A DNA stretch of 64,000 nucleotides, from positions 3,038,001-3,102,000 of the forward strand of contig NZ_CP097463.1 in NCBI RefSeq assembly GCF_027247405.1, read 5' to 3'. The stretch comes from Jatrophihabitans cynanchi. Lineage in GTDB: Bacteria > Actinomycetota > Actinomycetes > Mycobacteriales > Jatrophihabitantaceae. Positions within the stretch are counted from its first letter, which is position 1, and each line of letters starts with the position of its first letter. Below, one piece after another: positions 1 to 7,298 of the stretch. A model generated the notes under the pieces. That model did not search any database. It was not told the DNA's origin and saw only the letters and a list, made by a program, of their open reading frames with translations. The translations under genes were made by a program, and so were the position numbers.

Positions 1-2
1 CG

Positions 3-86
3 GTCGCGGTACCCAGGTCGTCGGCGGCCCAACTGGCGTCCGCGTCCACCAGCGGCCTGGTCGCGCTCGTCAAGGTTGGGGGATAG
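3..86 (+). CDS. 3' end of an upstream gene (unidentified, possibly SAF/CpaB-like)
   Basis: An open frame enters from the left edge and ends with TAG at 84-86, two bases before the next ATG. Only 27 residues are visible, ending LVALVKVGG. In many actinobacterial tad loci a SAF-domain (CpaB/RcpC-like) protein precedes the CpaE-like ATPase, and such proteins often end in a short beta strand like this one. That identity is inferred from position only. Confidence 0.4.
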   Translation, partial: VAVPRSSAAQLASASTSGLVALVKVGG

Positions 87-88
87 CG

Positions 89-901
89 ATGCTCACGATC
101 TTCGGTGTCAAGGGCTCACCCGGCGCGACTACCTGCGCGCTGCTGACCGCTGCGCTGTGGCCGACCCAGGCGCTGCTCGTCGAGGCCGACCCCGCCGGCG
201 GCGACCTGGCGCTGCGCCTGTCCGGCCCCAGCGGTCAGGTGCTGCCGCGCAGCCCGAGTATCGCGGGGCTCGCCGTCGAACCGTCCGGGTCGCCGGGCTG
301 GGAGCGCGCCTGGCACCACGCGCTGCAGACCCGGGTCGGCGTGTCTGTGGTGTGCGGTCTTGTGGAGGCCGAGCCGATGGGAATCGCCGTCCGACAGCAC
401 GCCCAGGCGATGGCACGCAGGCTTGCCGGGACGGAGACGATCGTCGACGCCGGTCGCCTGCTGCCGCAGACGCCCACCTTCCCGTTCGCCGCCGCGGCCG
501 AAGCGATCGTGCTGGTCGTCGGTGACGGCGCCGAGCAGTTCTTTCACGCCCGTGATTTGCTAGGCGGGCTGCTGCCGGAGGTCAGCGCCGAGACAGGCAC
601 GCGGTCGTCGGTGCACGCGGTCGTGGTCGCCGGCCCTCGCCGTGGATCCGCAGCCGCGACCGAACTTGCGTCGGTGCTGGGGCAACGCGGACTGCCCGTC
701 GCCGTTGCCGGATGGATCGCCCACGACCGCAGCGGGTTGCAACGGTGGACGGCTGCGGAACGCGGCACGGGCCGCTCGATCCTGCTGCGCTCGGCGAGGC
801 CGGTCGTGACCGAGATCGCCGAGGCACACGCCCGGGCGATGCGCGCCCGCAGCGGCGACAGCGCTGAGGGTCAGGAACAGGTGAGCCTTCGTGCCAGGTA
901 G
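89..901 (+). CDS. CpaE-like MinD/ParA-family ATPase of a tad locus
   Basis: This 270-residue protein has a deviant Walker A, KGSPGATT at residues 8-15, and an EADPAGGD segment at 32-39, as in MinD/ParA/CpaE ATPases. CpaE-type proteins help localise or assemble tad/flp pili; the function here is inferred from family and position. It lacks an obvious N-terminal receiver domain, which is common in actinobacterial versions. It overlaps the GTG start of the TadA ATPase by 11 bp, so the two are probably translationally coupled. Confidence 0.75.
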   Translation: MLTIFGVKGSPGATTCALLTAALWPTQALLVEADPAGGDLALRLSGPSGQVLPRSPSIAGLAVEPSGSPGWERAWHHALQTRVGVSVVCGLVEAEPMGIAVRQHAQAMARRLAGTETIVDAGRLLPQTPTFPFAAAAEAIVLVVGDGAEQFFHARDLLGGLLPEVSAETGTRSSVHAVVVAGPRRGSAAATELASVLGQRGLPVAVAGWIAHDRSGLQRWTAAERGTGRSILLRSARPVVTEIAEAHARAMRARSGDSAEGQEQVSLRAR

Positions 902-2231
902 CCCGGTAGCGACCGCACCCCCGGACCTCGTGGCCGAACTGCGCCGCGAGGTCGGTGCCGCACTCGTCGAGCAGCGACGCCGCTACGCCAGCGCGGGAAC
1001 GTTCCTGAGCGGGCAGGACGAACGCCAACTGGCGAGTTCCTTGATCACTGAAGCGGTCCGCGGCTACGCCGCGCGGCAGCTGTCCGACCGGTCGCACATC
1101 GTGCCCGAAGGGGTGCAGCTTGACCTGTCCCGGGCGGTGTGGGCCGCGATGTTCCAGGCCGACCGGCTGCAGGCACTGCTCGACGACGCGGATGTGGAGA
1201 ACGTCAACCTCGTCGGCTGCGACGCGACGTTCGTGAAGTACGCCGACGGCCGCAAGGAACGCGGACCTGCCACCGCCGCGAGCGACGAGGAGTTGATCGA
1301 GTTGGTGCGCCGCCTGGGCACCTGGGTCGGGCTGAGCAGCAGGCCGTGGGACATCACCAACCCGTTCCTGCGGCTGCGGCTTCCCGACGGCTCACGGCTG
1401 GCGGCGATCGGCTGGGTGTGCGACCGGCCGACCGTCTCCATCCGCCGCAACCGCCACCCACGCGTCAGCCTGGACGACATGGTCGCGCTCGGCACCTGCA
1501 GCCCTCAGGTGGCGGCGTTCCTGGGCGCGTCGGTCCGGGCAGGGCTGACCAGCGCGATCGCCGGTGACCAGGGCGTCGGCAAGACCACCCTGCTGCGCGC
1601 CATGATCCGCGAGATACCGGCCGACGAGCGGATCTTCACCATCGAGGCGTCACTCGAACTGGACGTCGCGGCGATGGGCACCCACGACGACGTCGTCGCG
1701 CTGGAGGCGCGCCGCTCCTACGGCGACAAGTACGGCGAGGTCACCCTGACCGACTTGGTGCGCGAGACCCTCATCCAGGACGCCAGCCGGGTGATCGTCG
1801 GCGAGTGCCGCGGCCCGGAGATCATCGCGCTGCTGAACGCCACGCTCGGCGGCAGCGGCGGCAGCCTCACCACGATCCACGCCAAGACGGCGACCGGGGT
1901 GTTCAACCGGATCGCCAGCTTCGCGGTGCAGTCCGAGGAACGGCTCTCGGCCGAGACCGCGCACATGCTCACCGCCGACGCGCTCGAACTCGTCGTGTTC
2001 CTACGCAGCGTCCGCGACCCGCGGACCGGGGTGCGGCGGCGGGTGGTGCACGAGATTCGCCAGGTCGACGGCTTCGACCGCGTCGTCCAGTCCTCGGCGC
2101 TGTTCACGTTCGACCCGTCCACGATGCAGGCCGAACCCACCGACACCGAACTGATCTGCGCCGCGCAGCTGATCGATGTTGGCTACGACCACTACGCCTT
2201 CGGCGGTGCGGTGCGGGGGTGGGGACGATGA
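891..2231 (+). CDS. TadA/CpaF-family type II/IV secretion ATPase
   Basis: This 446-residue protein carries a Walker A GDQGVGKTT near residue 225, an acidic VGECRGPE box near 302 and a conserved TTIHAKTA segment, all typical of CpaF/TadA hexameric secretion ATPases that power tad pilus assembly. The N-terminal part matches the family's N-domain in length. The GTG at 891 overlaps the upstream gene, and the next gene starts inside its stop codon (ATGA at 2228). No sequence damage is visible, but the downstream partners are incomplete. Confidence 0.87.
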   Translation: MPGSPVATAPPDLVAELRREVGAALVEQRRRYASAGTFLSGQDERQLASSLITEAVRGYAARQLSDRSHIVPEGVQLDLSRAVWAAMFQADRLQALLDDADVENVNLVGCDATFVKYADGRKERGPATAASDEELIELVRRLGTWVGLSSRPWDITNPFLRLRLPDGSRLAAIGWVCDRPTVSIRRNRHPRVSLDDMVALGTCSPQVAAFLGASVRAGLTSAIAGDQGVGKTTLLRAMIREIPADERIFTIEASLELDVAAMGTHDDVVALEARRSYGDKYGEVTLTDLVRETLIQDASRVIVGECRGPEIIALLNATLGGSGGSLTTIHAKTATGVFNRIASFAVQSEERLSAETAHMLTADALELVVFLRSVRDPRTGVRRRVVHEIRQVDGFDRVVQSSALFTFDPSTMQAEPTDTELICAAQLIDVGYDHYAFGGAVRGWGR

Positions 2232-3022
2232 CCGATCCCACCGTCCTGCTTTTCGCTGCCGTCGCGGGCGTCGGCGCGGTCGGTGTCGTCCTGATCGTCG
2301 CCGGCGCCCGCGCGGGCACCTCGCCGCGCGCGGCTCGTCCTGCGCCACGTGCGCGGGCGGTGCTACAGGCAGCACGCGACCCCCTCGTCGGTGCCCGGCT
2401 GATCGGCGGGATCGTCCTGGCGACCGTCGTGCTAGTCACGACCCGCTGGCCGGTGGCGGCCGCCGCCGTCCTCGTGCTAATCCTGGGCTGGCCAGCTCTG
2501 TTCGGCGCGGGCGGCGCGGGGCGTGACCGTGTCGCCCAACTGGAGGCGCTGGCGATGTGGGTGGAGTCGCTCAAGGACCTCGTCTCCGGAGCTTCCGGGC
2601 TGCGCGAGGCGATCCCGGTCAGCGTGGAGACGGCGCCGCCGCTGCTGCAGCCGCCACTGACCCGGTTGCGTGGCCTGCTAGCGGCACGGGAGTCGTTGAC
2701 GACCGCACTGCCGGCACTCGCCGAGGACCTGGCCGACCCGAGCGCCGACCTGGTGATCGCGACCCTGATCCTCAACGCCCGCTCGCGCGGGCCGGGGCTC
2801 GCGAACGCGCTGCAACGGCTGGCCGAGTCGATCCGGGAGGAACTGGAACTGCGCCGCCGCATCGAGGCGGGTCGGCGCGGTGACCGGCGCAGCGCGCAGA
2901 TCATCGTCGGCATCACCCTCGCGATGGGCGCGGCGATGGCGTTCGTATTCCCTCCTCAGTTCACCCAGCCGTACCGCAGCCTCACCGGACAGGGCGTGCT
3001 GCCGCTGCAAGGGACTCGATGA
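2228..3022 (+). CDS. TadB-like type II secretion F-domain protein, C-terminally truncated
   Basis: The 264-residue product has two N-terminal hydrophobic helices (about residues 5-25 and 55-85), a cytoplasmic F-domain and a third helix near 235-250, as in TadB inner-membrane platform proteins. Family members normally continue after the PYRS.TGQ segment into a last membrane helix. Here the frame runs into GVLPLQGTR and stops, inside the 3' end of the convergent TetR gene. TadC, pilin and pseudopilin genes that usually follow are absent. I read this as the broken edge of a tad locus. The ATG at 2228 overlaps the TadA stop by 4 bp. Confidence 0.7.
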   Translation: MTDPTVLLFAAVAGVGAVGVVLIVAGARAGTSPRAARPAPRARAVLQAARDPLVGARLIGGIVLATVVLVTTRWPVAAAAVLVLILGWPALFGAGGAGRDRVAQLEALAMWVESLKDLVSGASGLREAIPVSVETAPPLLQPPLTRLRGLLAARESLTTALPALAEDLADPSADLVIATLILNARSRGPGLANALQRLAESIREELELRRRIEAGRRGDRRSAQIIVGITLAMGAAMAFVFPPQFTQPYRSLTGQGVLPLQGTR

Positions 3023-3578
3023 GTGAGTCGACCGCCCAGGCAACTGCCTGCTGGGCGTCGGCCTCGTCCAGTCCGCTCTCGTCCGCGATGATCACCCAGG
3101 ACGCGGCGCTGCACAGGTGCGTGATGACCGCGGTGGCCCATCGTGCGGTGTCGGCATCCAGGCCTTCGGTCGCCGGCTTCAGCGCGGTGCCGATCGCCTC
3201 GACCCGTTGCCCGCGTACTGCAGATCGGGTCGCGCGTCCGGCCGTCGTGCGCACCAGCGCGCGCGCGAGGTCCGGTCGCGTCGACAACCGCCGGGCGGCT
3301 TCCAGCAGGCTGGCGGAGATGTCCTGCGGACCGGCGATGTCGAACGGCACGCCCAGCGATCCGTAGAGGTGTTCGCCGGCCGCGCTCAGCAGCGCGGACC
3401 GGTCGGGGAAGTAGCGATACAGCGTGCGCAGCGAGATCCCCGCTGCCGCCGCGACGTCGGCCATCGACAGGTCGTCCACCGCGGTGCCTTCCAGTTCGGC
3501 GATCACCGCATCGAGCACCGTCGTACGGACGTGTTGCGCCTGGCGTGCACGCAGAGGTGTCCGGCCCGCTTCTTCCAT
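2982..3578 (-). CDS. TetR/AcrR-family transcriptional regulator
   Basis: This 198-residue protein has an N-terminal TetR helix-turn-helix: residues about 15-60, with ISLRTLYRYFPDRSALL as the recognition part. The ligand-binding C-terminal domain is divergent, as usual. Its last codons and stop lie within sequence that also encodes the truncated TadB on the other strand, so the natural 3' end may have been replaced at a rearrangement junction. The target is unknown; the nearest same-strand neighbour is the VOC-family gene upstream. Confidence 0.88.
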   Translation of the reverse strand: MEEAGRTPLRARQAQHVRTTVLDAVIAELEGTAVDDLSMADVAAAAGISLRTLYRYFPDRSALLSAAGEHLYGSLGVPFDIAGPQDISASLLEAARRLSTRPDLARALVRTTAGRATRSAVRGQRVEAIGTALKPATEGLDADTARWATAVITHLCSAASWVIIADESGLDEADAQQAVAWAVDSLIESLAAAARPVR

Positions 3579-3584
3579 GGCATA

Positions 3585-3613
3585 ACCGTGTCAGAGTGGC
3601 ATGGATGTGTCAA
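3585..3613 (-). promoter_or_regulatory. Putative promoter of the TetR gene (TTGACA, N17, CACGGT)
   Basis: Reading the minus strand, TTGACA (3613-3608) is followed after 17 bp by CACGGT (3590-3585), six bases before the ATG at 3578. The transcript would then start at or next to the start codon (leaderless). On the plus strand a GTGTCA direct repeat (3588 and 3607) overlaps both hexamers and could be an operator for autoregulation. This is inferred from sequence only. Confidence 0.35.
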
Positions 3614-3677
3614 GAGCGGCGTCAAGCAAGCTGTGCAGCAATCCTCCTGGCGCGCATTCGCCGAGTGTCAGGTCTGT

Positions 3678-3691
3678 CCGGGCAGGCCCGG
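3678..3691 (-). terminator. Small GC hairpin after the VOC gene
   Basis: CCGGG-CAGG-CCCGG forms a 5-bp stem about 10 bases beyond the stop codon of the minus-strand VOC gene. There is no U tract. It is at best a weak actinobacterial-type terminator. Confidence 0.25.
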
Positions 3692-3700
3692 TACGGCCGA

Positions 3701-4117
3701 TCAGCCCTTGGGGGCGAACAGCTCCAGCGCGATGTGGTCCGGGTCGCGGAACTCCAGGATGTGCGCTTCGCCGATGTCCTTGACCGGCTCGTGGGCGATG
3801 CCCAACTCGTCGAGCACCGCCGCGGCAGCGTCCAGATCGGCGCGTGATGCCACCGCGAAGCTGAGGTGGTCCAGGCCTACGCGGTTCTCGTCGAATCGGT
3901 CGGTTGCCACCGGCCGCAGCCCGAGCAACTGCTCGCCCACGTGGTACAGCACGCCGCCGAACAGGAAGGCGAACCGCTCGCGGGTGGCCTCGTCGGCATC
4001 GGGCGGCATCTCGAAGGCCACCGGCCAGCCGAAGACGCTCTCGTAGAACGCCCGGGAGCGGGTGATGTCGGTGACGGTCAGCCGAACGTGCGAGAAGGCA
4101 GCTGTGGTGGCAGGCAT
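3701..4117 (-). CDS. VOC-family (glyoxalase/bleomycin-resistance/dioxygenase fold) protein
   Basis: The 138-residue product shows the paired beta-alpha-beta-beta-beta modules of the vicinal-oxygen-chelate superfamily. Candidate metal ligands are His 9 (FSHVRLTV), the His of LDHLSFAV near residue 82 and the Glu of IALELF near 132. The ending FRDPDHIALELF is typical of single-domain lactoylglutathione-lyase-like proteins. Substrate cannot be predicted; it may act on a reactive aldehyde or antibiotic. It lies upstream of the TetR gene on the same strand, with a 122-bp gap. Confidence 0.82.
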   Translation of the reverse strand: MPATTAAFSHVRLTVTDITRSRAFYESVFGWPVAFEMPPDADEATRERFAFLFGGVLYHVGEQLLGLRPVATDRFDENRVGLDHLSFAVASRADLDAAAAVLDELGIAHEPVKDIGEAHILEFRDPDHIALELFAPKG

Positions 4118-4142
4118 ACCGCGATCATCCCACCGGCCGCCG

Positions 4143-4161
4143 GCCGGCCGCAGCGGCCGGC
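4143..4161 (-). terminator. Hairpin downstream of narI
   Basis: A perfect 8-bp stem (GCCGGCCG / CGGCCGGC) with a CAG loop lies about 105 bases beyond the narI stop and upstream of the VOC gene start at 4117. It has no U tract. It is the only strong dyad between the nar operon and the next gene, so it may end nar transcription. Confidence 0.35.
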
Positions 4162-4264
4162 TACTGCGCCGTCAGGCCGACTGTGCGCAAGCGCGCTGCT
4201 CCGACGCGGCGAGTTGCAGGTACGTGCCGCCCGCACCGTCACCCCGGCGCAGGCGTGGCGCCAC

Positions 4265-5011
4265 TCAGTAGGGGACGCCGATCTTGCGCCACTTGCGCCC
4301 ACCCGTGCCCGGCTCGCTGGGGCTGCTCGCGCGGCGCCGGCGGTACACGATGTACGGGCGCCAGAGGTACCACAGCGGGTAGCTCCACGCGTGCACCAGT
4401 CGGCTGAACGGCCACAGCGCCCAGATCGCCCAGGCCGCCGTCGCGTGGATCTGGTAGATGAGCGGCGCGTGAGCGATCGGTTGCACGTCCGGCGAACCCG
4501 AGAACAGGCCACGGAACCACGGTGCCACGGTGGTGCGGTAGTCGTAGCCGTGGCCGAACAGGTTGATTCCCACGGTCGGCGCGATGCCGGTGAGGATGAT
4601 GATCAGTAGCAGGATCAGCGTCACGTAGTCGGTCTTCGGGGTGGTCGCGCGCACCCGCGGGACGAACAGCCGGCGGGTGGCCAGCACGACGACGCCGCCG
4701 ATGACCAGAACGGCGGCCAGCGTGCCGGCGCCCGCCGAGAACCAGCGGTATGCCGATTCCGGGATGCCCACCGCCTTGGTCCAGCGTTCGGGGATGAGGA
4801 CGCCGATCACGTGTCCGGCGATCGCCGCGAACGTGCCGTAGTGGAACAGCGGGCTGCCCCACTTGAGCATCCGGCGTTCCTGCAACTGCGTTGAGCGGCT
4901 CGTCCAGCCGAACTGGTCGTAGCGCCACCGCCACACGTGGCCGACAACGAAGATCCCCAACGCCAGGTACGGCAGTGCCACCCACCAGAACAGCTGCGCG
5001 TTGGTCGTCAT
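4265..5011 (-). CDS. narI: Respiratory nitrate reductase gamma subunit (cytochrome b)
   Basis: NarI anchors the nitrate reductase complex and passes electrons from menaquinol to NarH through two b haems. The 248-residue protein has five predicted membrane helices. Paired histidines are visible: HYGTFAAIAGH (about residues 57 and 67) and IHATAAWAIWALWPFSRLVH (about 189 and 207), matching the four haem ligands of the Escherichia coli protein. The length is slightly above the usual 225-240 residues because of a basic C-terminal tail. Its ATG overlaps the narJ stop by 4 bp, and it is the last gene of narGHJI. Confidence 0.95.
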   Translation of the reverse strand: MTTNAQLFWWVALPYLALGIFVVGHVWRWRYDQFGWTSRSTQLQERRMLKWGSPLFHYGTFAAIAGHVIGVLIPERWTKAVGIPESAYRWFSAGAGTLAAVLVIGGVVVLATRRLFVPRVRATTPKTDYVTLILLLIIILTGIAPTVGINLFGHGYDYRTTVAPWFRGLFSGSPDVQPIAHAPLIYQIHATAAWAIWALWPFSRLVHAWSYPLWYLWRPYIVYRRRRASSPSEPGTGGRKWRKIGVPY

Positions 5012-5646
5012 CGCGGAACCGCCGCGCCGGCCGGGACGCTCGCGCCGTAGCCGCTCAGGTACTCAGGTGGCGCGAACGGCTCCAACCCGACCTCCTCCTC
5101 CGGCGGACCGGACTCCCACGCAGTGCGGACCTGGCTCAGCTCGCGGCGGCCGAGCCTGGGCAGCTGCGCGCTGACACCGGAGATGATCGACGCGTACGGT
5201 GTCCCGGCCTTCTCCAGCGCCCGGTGCAGCAGTGCCAGGTCGGCCCGGTGCGAATGCAGCAACCGCTCGCCGCGCGGGCACAGATCGGCGAACTCCAGCA
5301 CCATCGGCAGGTAGTCGGGCAGTTCGCTTTCGCACGGGACGAACCCGGCGTCGCGATAGGCCGTCTTGAAGATGACCATCGCCATGCCACGTTTGCGGGT
5401 GTCGCCGTAGCGGTAGTACGTCAGGTAGAGCGCGCACCGGCGGCGCAGGTCGAACGTCTCGACGTAGTGCTGGGCGACCTCGGTCGGCGAAGTCGTGCGC
5501 AGCCAGTGCAGGAACTGGCCGAAGGCCTCGCGCGCTGGTCGCGGCGAGGTGCCCGCGGCGAACGCGTCCAACTCGTCCAGGCCGTCGAACAGGGCGGCGC
5601 TCGGGTACTGCAACAGCACCGAGGCCAGCTTGAAGGAGCTGTTCAT
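5008..5646 (-). CDS. narJ: Nitrate reductase assembly chaperone (delta subunit)
   Basis: NarJ is a cytoplasmic TorD/NarJ-family chaperone needed for molybdenum cofactor and Fe-S insertion into NarG; it is not part of the mature enzyme. The 212-residue, largely alpha-helical protein carries LYLTYYRYGDTRKRG and the YLPMVLEFADL segment typical of NarJ/NarW. It overlaps narH and narI by 4 bp each, which suggests coupled translation in the order narG-narH-narJ-narI. Confidence 0.93.
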   Translation of the reverse strand: MNSSFKLASVLLQYPSAALFDGLDELDAFAAGTSPRPAREAFGQFLHWLRTTSPTEVAQHYVETFDLRRRCALYLTYYRYGDTRKRGMAMVIFKTAYRDAGFVPCESELPDYLPMVLEFADLCPRGERLLHSHRADLALLHRALEKAGTPYASIISGVSAQLPRLGRRELSQVRTAWESGPPEEEVGLEPFAPPEYLSGYGASVPAGAAVPR

Positions 5647-7298
5647 GCCGGGCCCCGCTCCGGGAACAGGTTCGGGGCGCCGCTCCTACCGTCCCATCCC
5701 AGCAGGTTGAAGTGGGTGCGCCCGTCGTCGGCCTGGAATGTGCCGACGTCGCCGGACGCCGCCGGCGCGGACGGTGCGGTGCCCGCCCGCTCGGGACGCC
5801 AGCTCGAGATGCCGTGGGGGCCGGTACCGCCCATGCCGGGTCCGCCTTCGGTGTCGAGGCTGCAGAACAACTGCTCGTGCTGGCCCATCAACGCCCCGGC
5901 CTCCTCGGCGTGCGCCTTCGGGATGACGTAGCGGTCCTCGTACTTGGCGATGGCCAGCAGCCGGTACAGCTCGTCCAGTTCCTCCAGGCCGGCGTCGACG
6001 GTAGCGGGCAGCTTCTCGTTCGGGGTGAGCCCGAGTTGGCCGGCCCGCTGGATCGCGCGGACCACGGCCAGCTTGCGCAGCACGCGTTGCACCGTGTCGA
6101 CCTTGCCCGCGGTGAACAGGTTGGCCAGGTACTCGACGGGGATCCGCAGCGCGTCGATGGTCGCGAACACCTGGTCCGGGTCGGCGTCGTCGTAGCCGGC
6201 GGCGTGCACGATGTCCGACACCGGCGACAGCGGCGGGATGTACCAGACCATCGGCAAGGTGCGGTACTCCGGGTGCAGCGGCAGGGCTACCCGGTGCCGG
6301 ACTGCCAACTGGTACGTCGGCGAACGGCGGGCCGCCTCCAGCCAGTCGGCCGGGATGCCCTGCGCGAGCGCGGCCGCCTGCACCTGCGGGTCCTCGGGGT
6401 CGAGGAACACCGACATCTGCGCCTCGTACAGGTCTTCGTCCTCCGGCGTCGTCGCCGCGTCCAGCACCTTGTCCGCGTCGTACAGGATCAGCCCGAGGTA
6501 GCGCAGCCGCCCGACGCAGGTCTCCGAGCAGATGGTGGGCTGGCCGGCCTCGATGCGCGGGAAGCAAAACGTGCACTTCTCCGCCTTGCCGGTGCGGTGA
6601 TTGAAGTAGACCTTCTTGTACGGGCAACCCGACACGCACATCCGCCAGCCGCGGCACTTGTCCTGATCGACCAGGACGATGCCGTCCTCCTCGCGCTTGT
6701 AGATCGCACCCGAGGGGCAGGACGCCACGCACGAGGGGTTCAAGCAGTGTTCGCAGATGCGTGGCAGGTAGAACATGAACACCTGCTCGAACTCCATCTT
6801 GACCTTCTCCTGCAGGTTCGCCAGGTTCGGGTCGGCCATCGCGTGCTCGGGCGCGCCCGCCAGGTCGTCGTCGAAGTTGCTGCCCCAGGCGATGTTCATG
6901 TCGGCGCCGGTCAGCGCGGAGATCGAGTGCGCGGTGGGGTTCGGCGTGCCCAACGGGGCTTGCAGCACGCGCTGGTAGTCGTAGGTCCACGGGTCGCCGT
7001 AGTCGTCGATGCTGGGCAGGTCCGGGTTGTAGAAGATGGTCAGCAGCTTGCGCAGCCGTCCACCGGCCTTGAGCTGTAACCGGCCCTTCTTGTCCAGGGC
7101 CCAGCCGCCGTGCCACTGCTCCTGGTCCTCGTAGCGCTTCGGGTAGCCGATCCCGGGCTTGGTCTCGACGTTGTTGAAGTACACGTACTCGGTACCCGGA
7201 CGGTTGGTCCACACCTGCTTGCAGGTCACCGTGCAGGTGTGGCAACCGATGCACTTGTCCAGGTTCATCACCATCGCCATCTGGGCCATGACTCTCAC
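5643..7298 (-). CDS. narH: Respiratory nitrate reductase beta subunit (Fe-S protein)
   Basis: NarH carries three [4Fe-4S] clusters and one [3Fe-4S] cluster that wire NarI to NarG. All four cysteine groups are visible: CIGCHTCTVTC, CEHCLNPSCVASC, CRGWRMCVSGC (the Trp in place of Cys marks the 3Fe cluster) and CTFCFPRIEAGQPTICSETC. The 551-residue length is slightly above average, with a Pro/Ala-rich C-terminal tail. The GTG at 7298 overlaps the narG stop by 4 bp; an in-frame ATG three codons later (7289) is the alternative start. Confidence 0.95.
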   Translation of the reverse strand: MRVMAQMAMVMNLDKCIGCHTCTVTCKQVWTNRPGTEYVYFNNVETKPGIGYPKRYEDQEQWHGGWALDKKGRLQLKAGGRLRKLLTIFYNPDLPSIDDYGDPWTYDYQRVLQAPLGTPNPTAHSISALTGADMNIAWGSNFDDDLAGAPEHAMADPNLANLQEKVKMEFEQVFMFYLPRICEHCLNPSCVASCPSGAIYKREEDGIVLVDQDKCRGWRMCVSGCPYKKVYFNHRTGKAEKCTFCFPRIEAGQPTICSETCVGRLRYLGLILYDADKVLDAATTPEDEDLYEAQMSVFLDPEDPQVQAAALAQGIPADWLEAARRSPTYQLAVRHRVALPLHPEYRTLPMVWYIPPLSPVSDIVHAAGYDDADPDQVFATIDALRIPVEYLANLFTAGKVDTVQRVLRKLAVVRAIQRAGQLGLTPNEKLPATVDAGLEELDELYRLLAIAKYEDRYVIPKAHAEEAGALMGQHEQLFCSLDTEGGPGMGGTGPHGISSWRPERAGTAPSAPAASGDVGTFQADDGRTHFNLLGWDGRSGAPNLFPERGPA

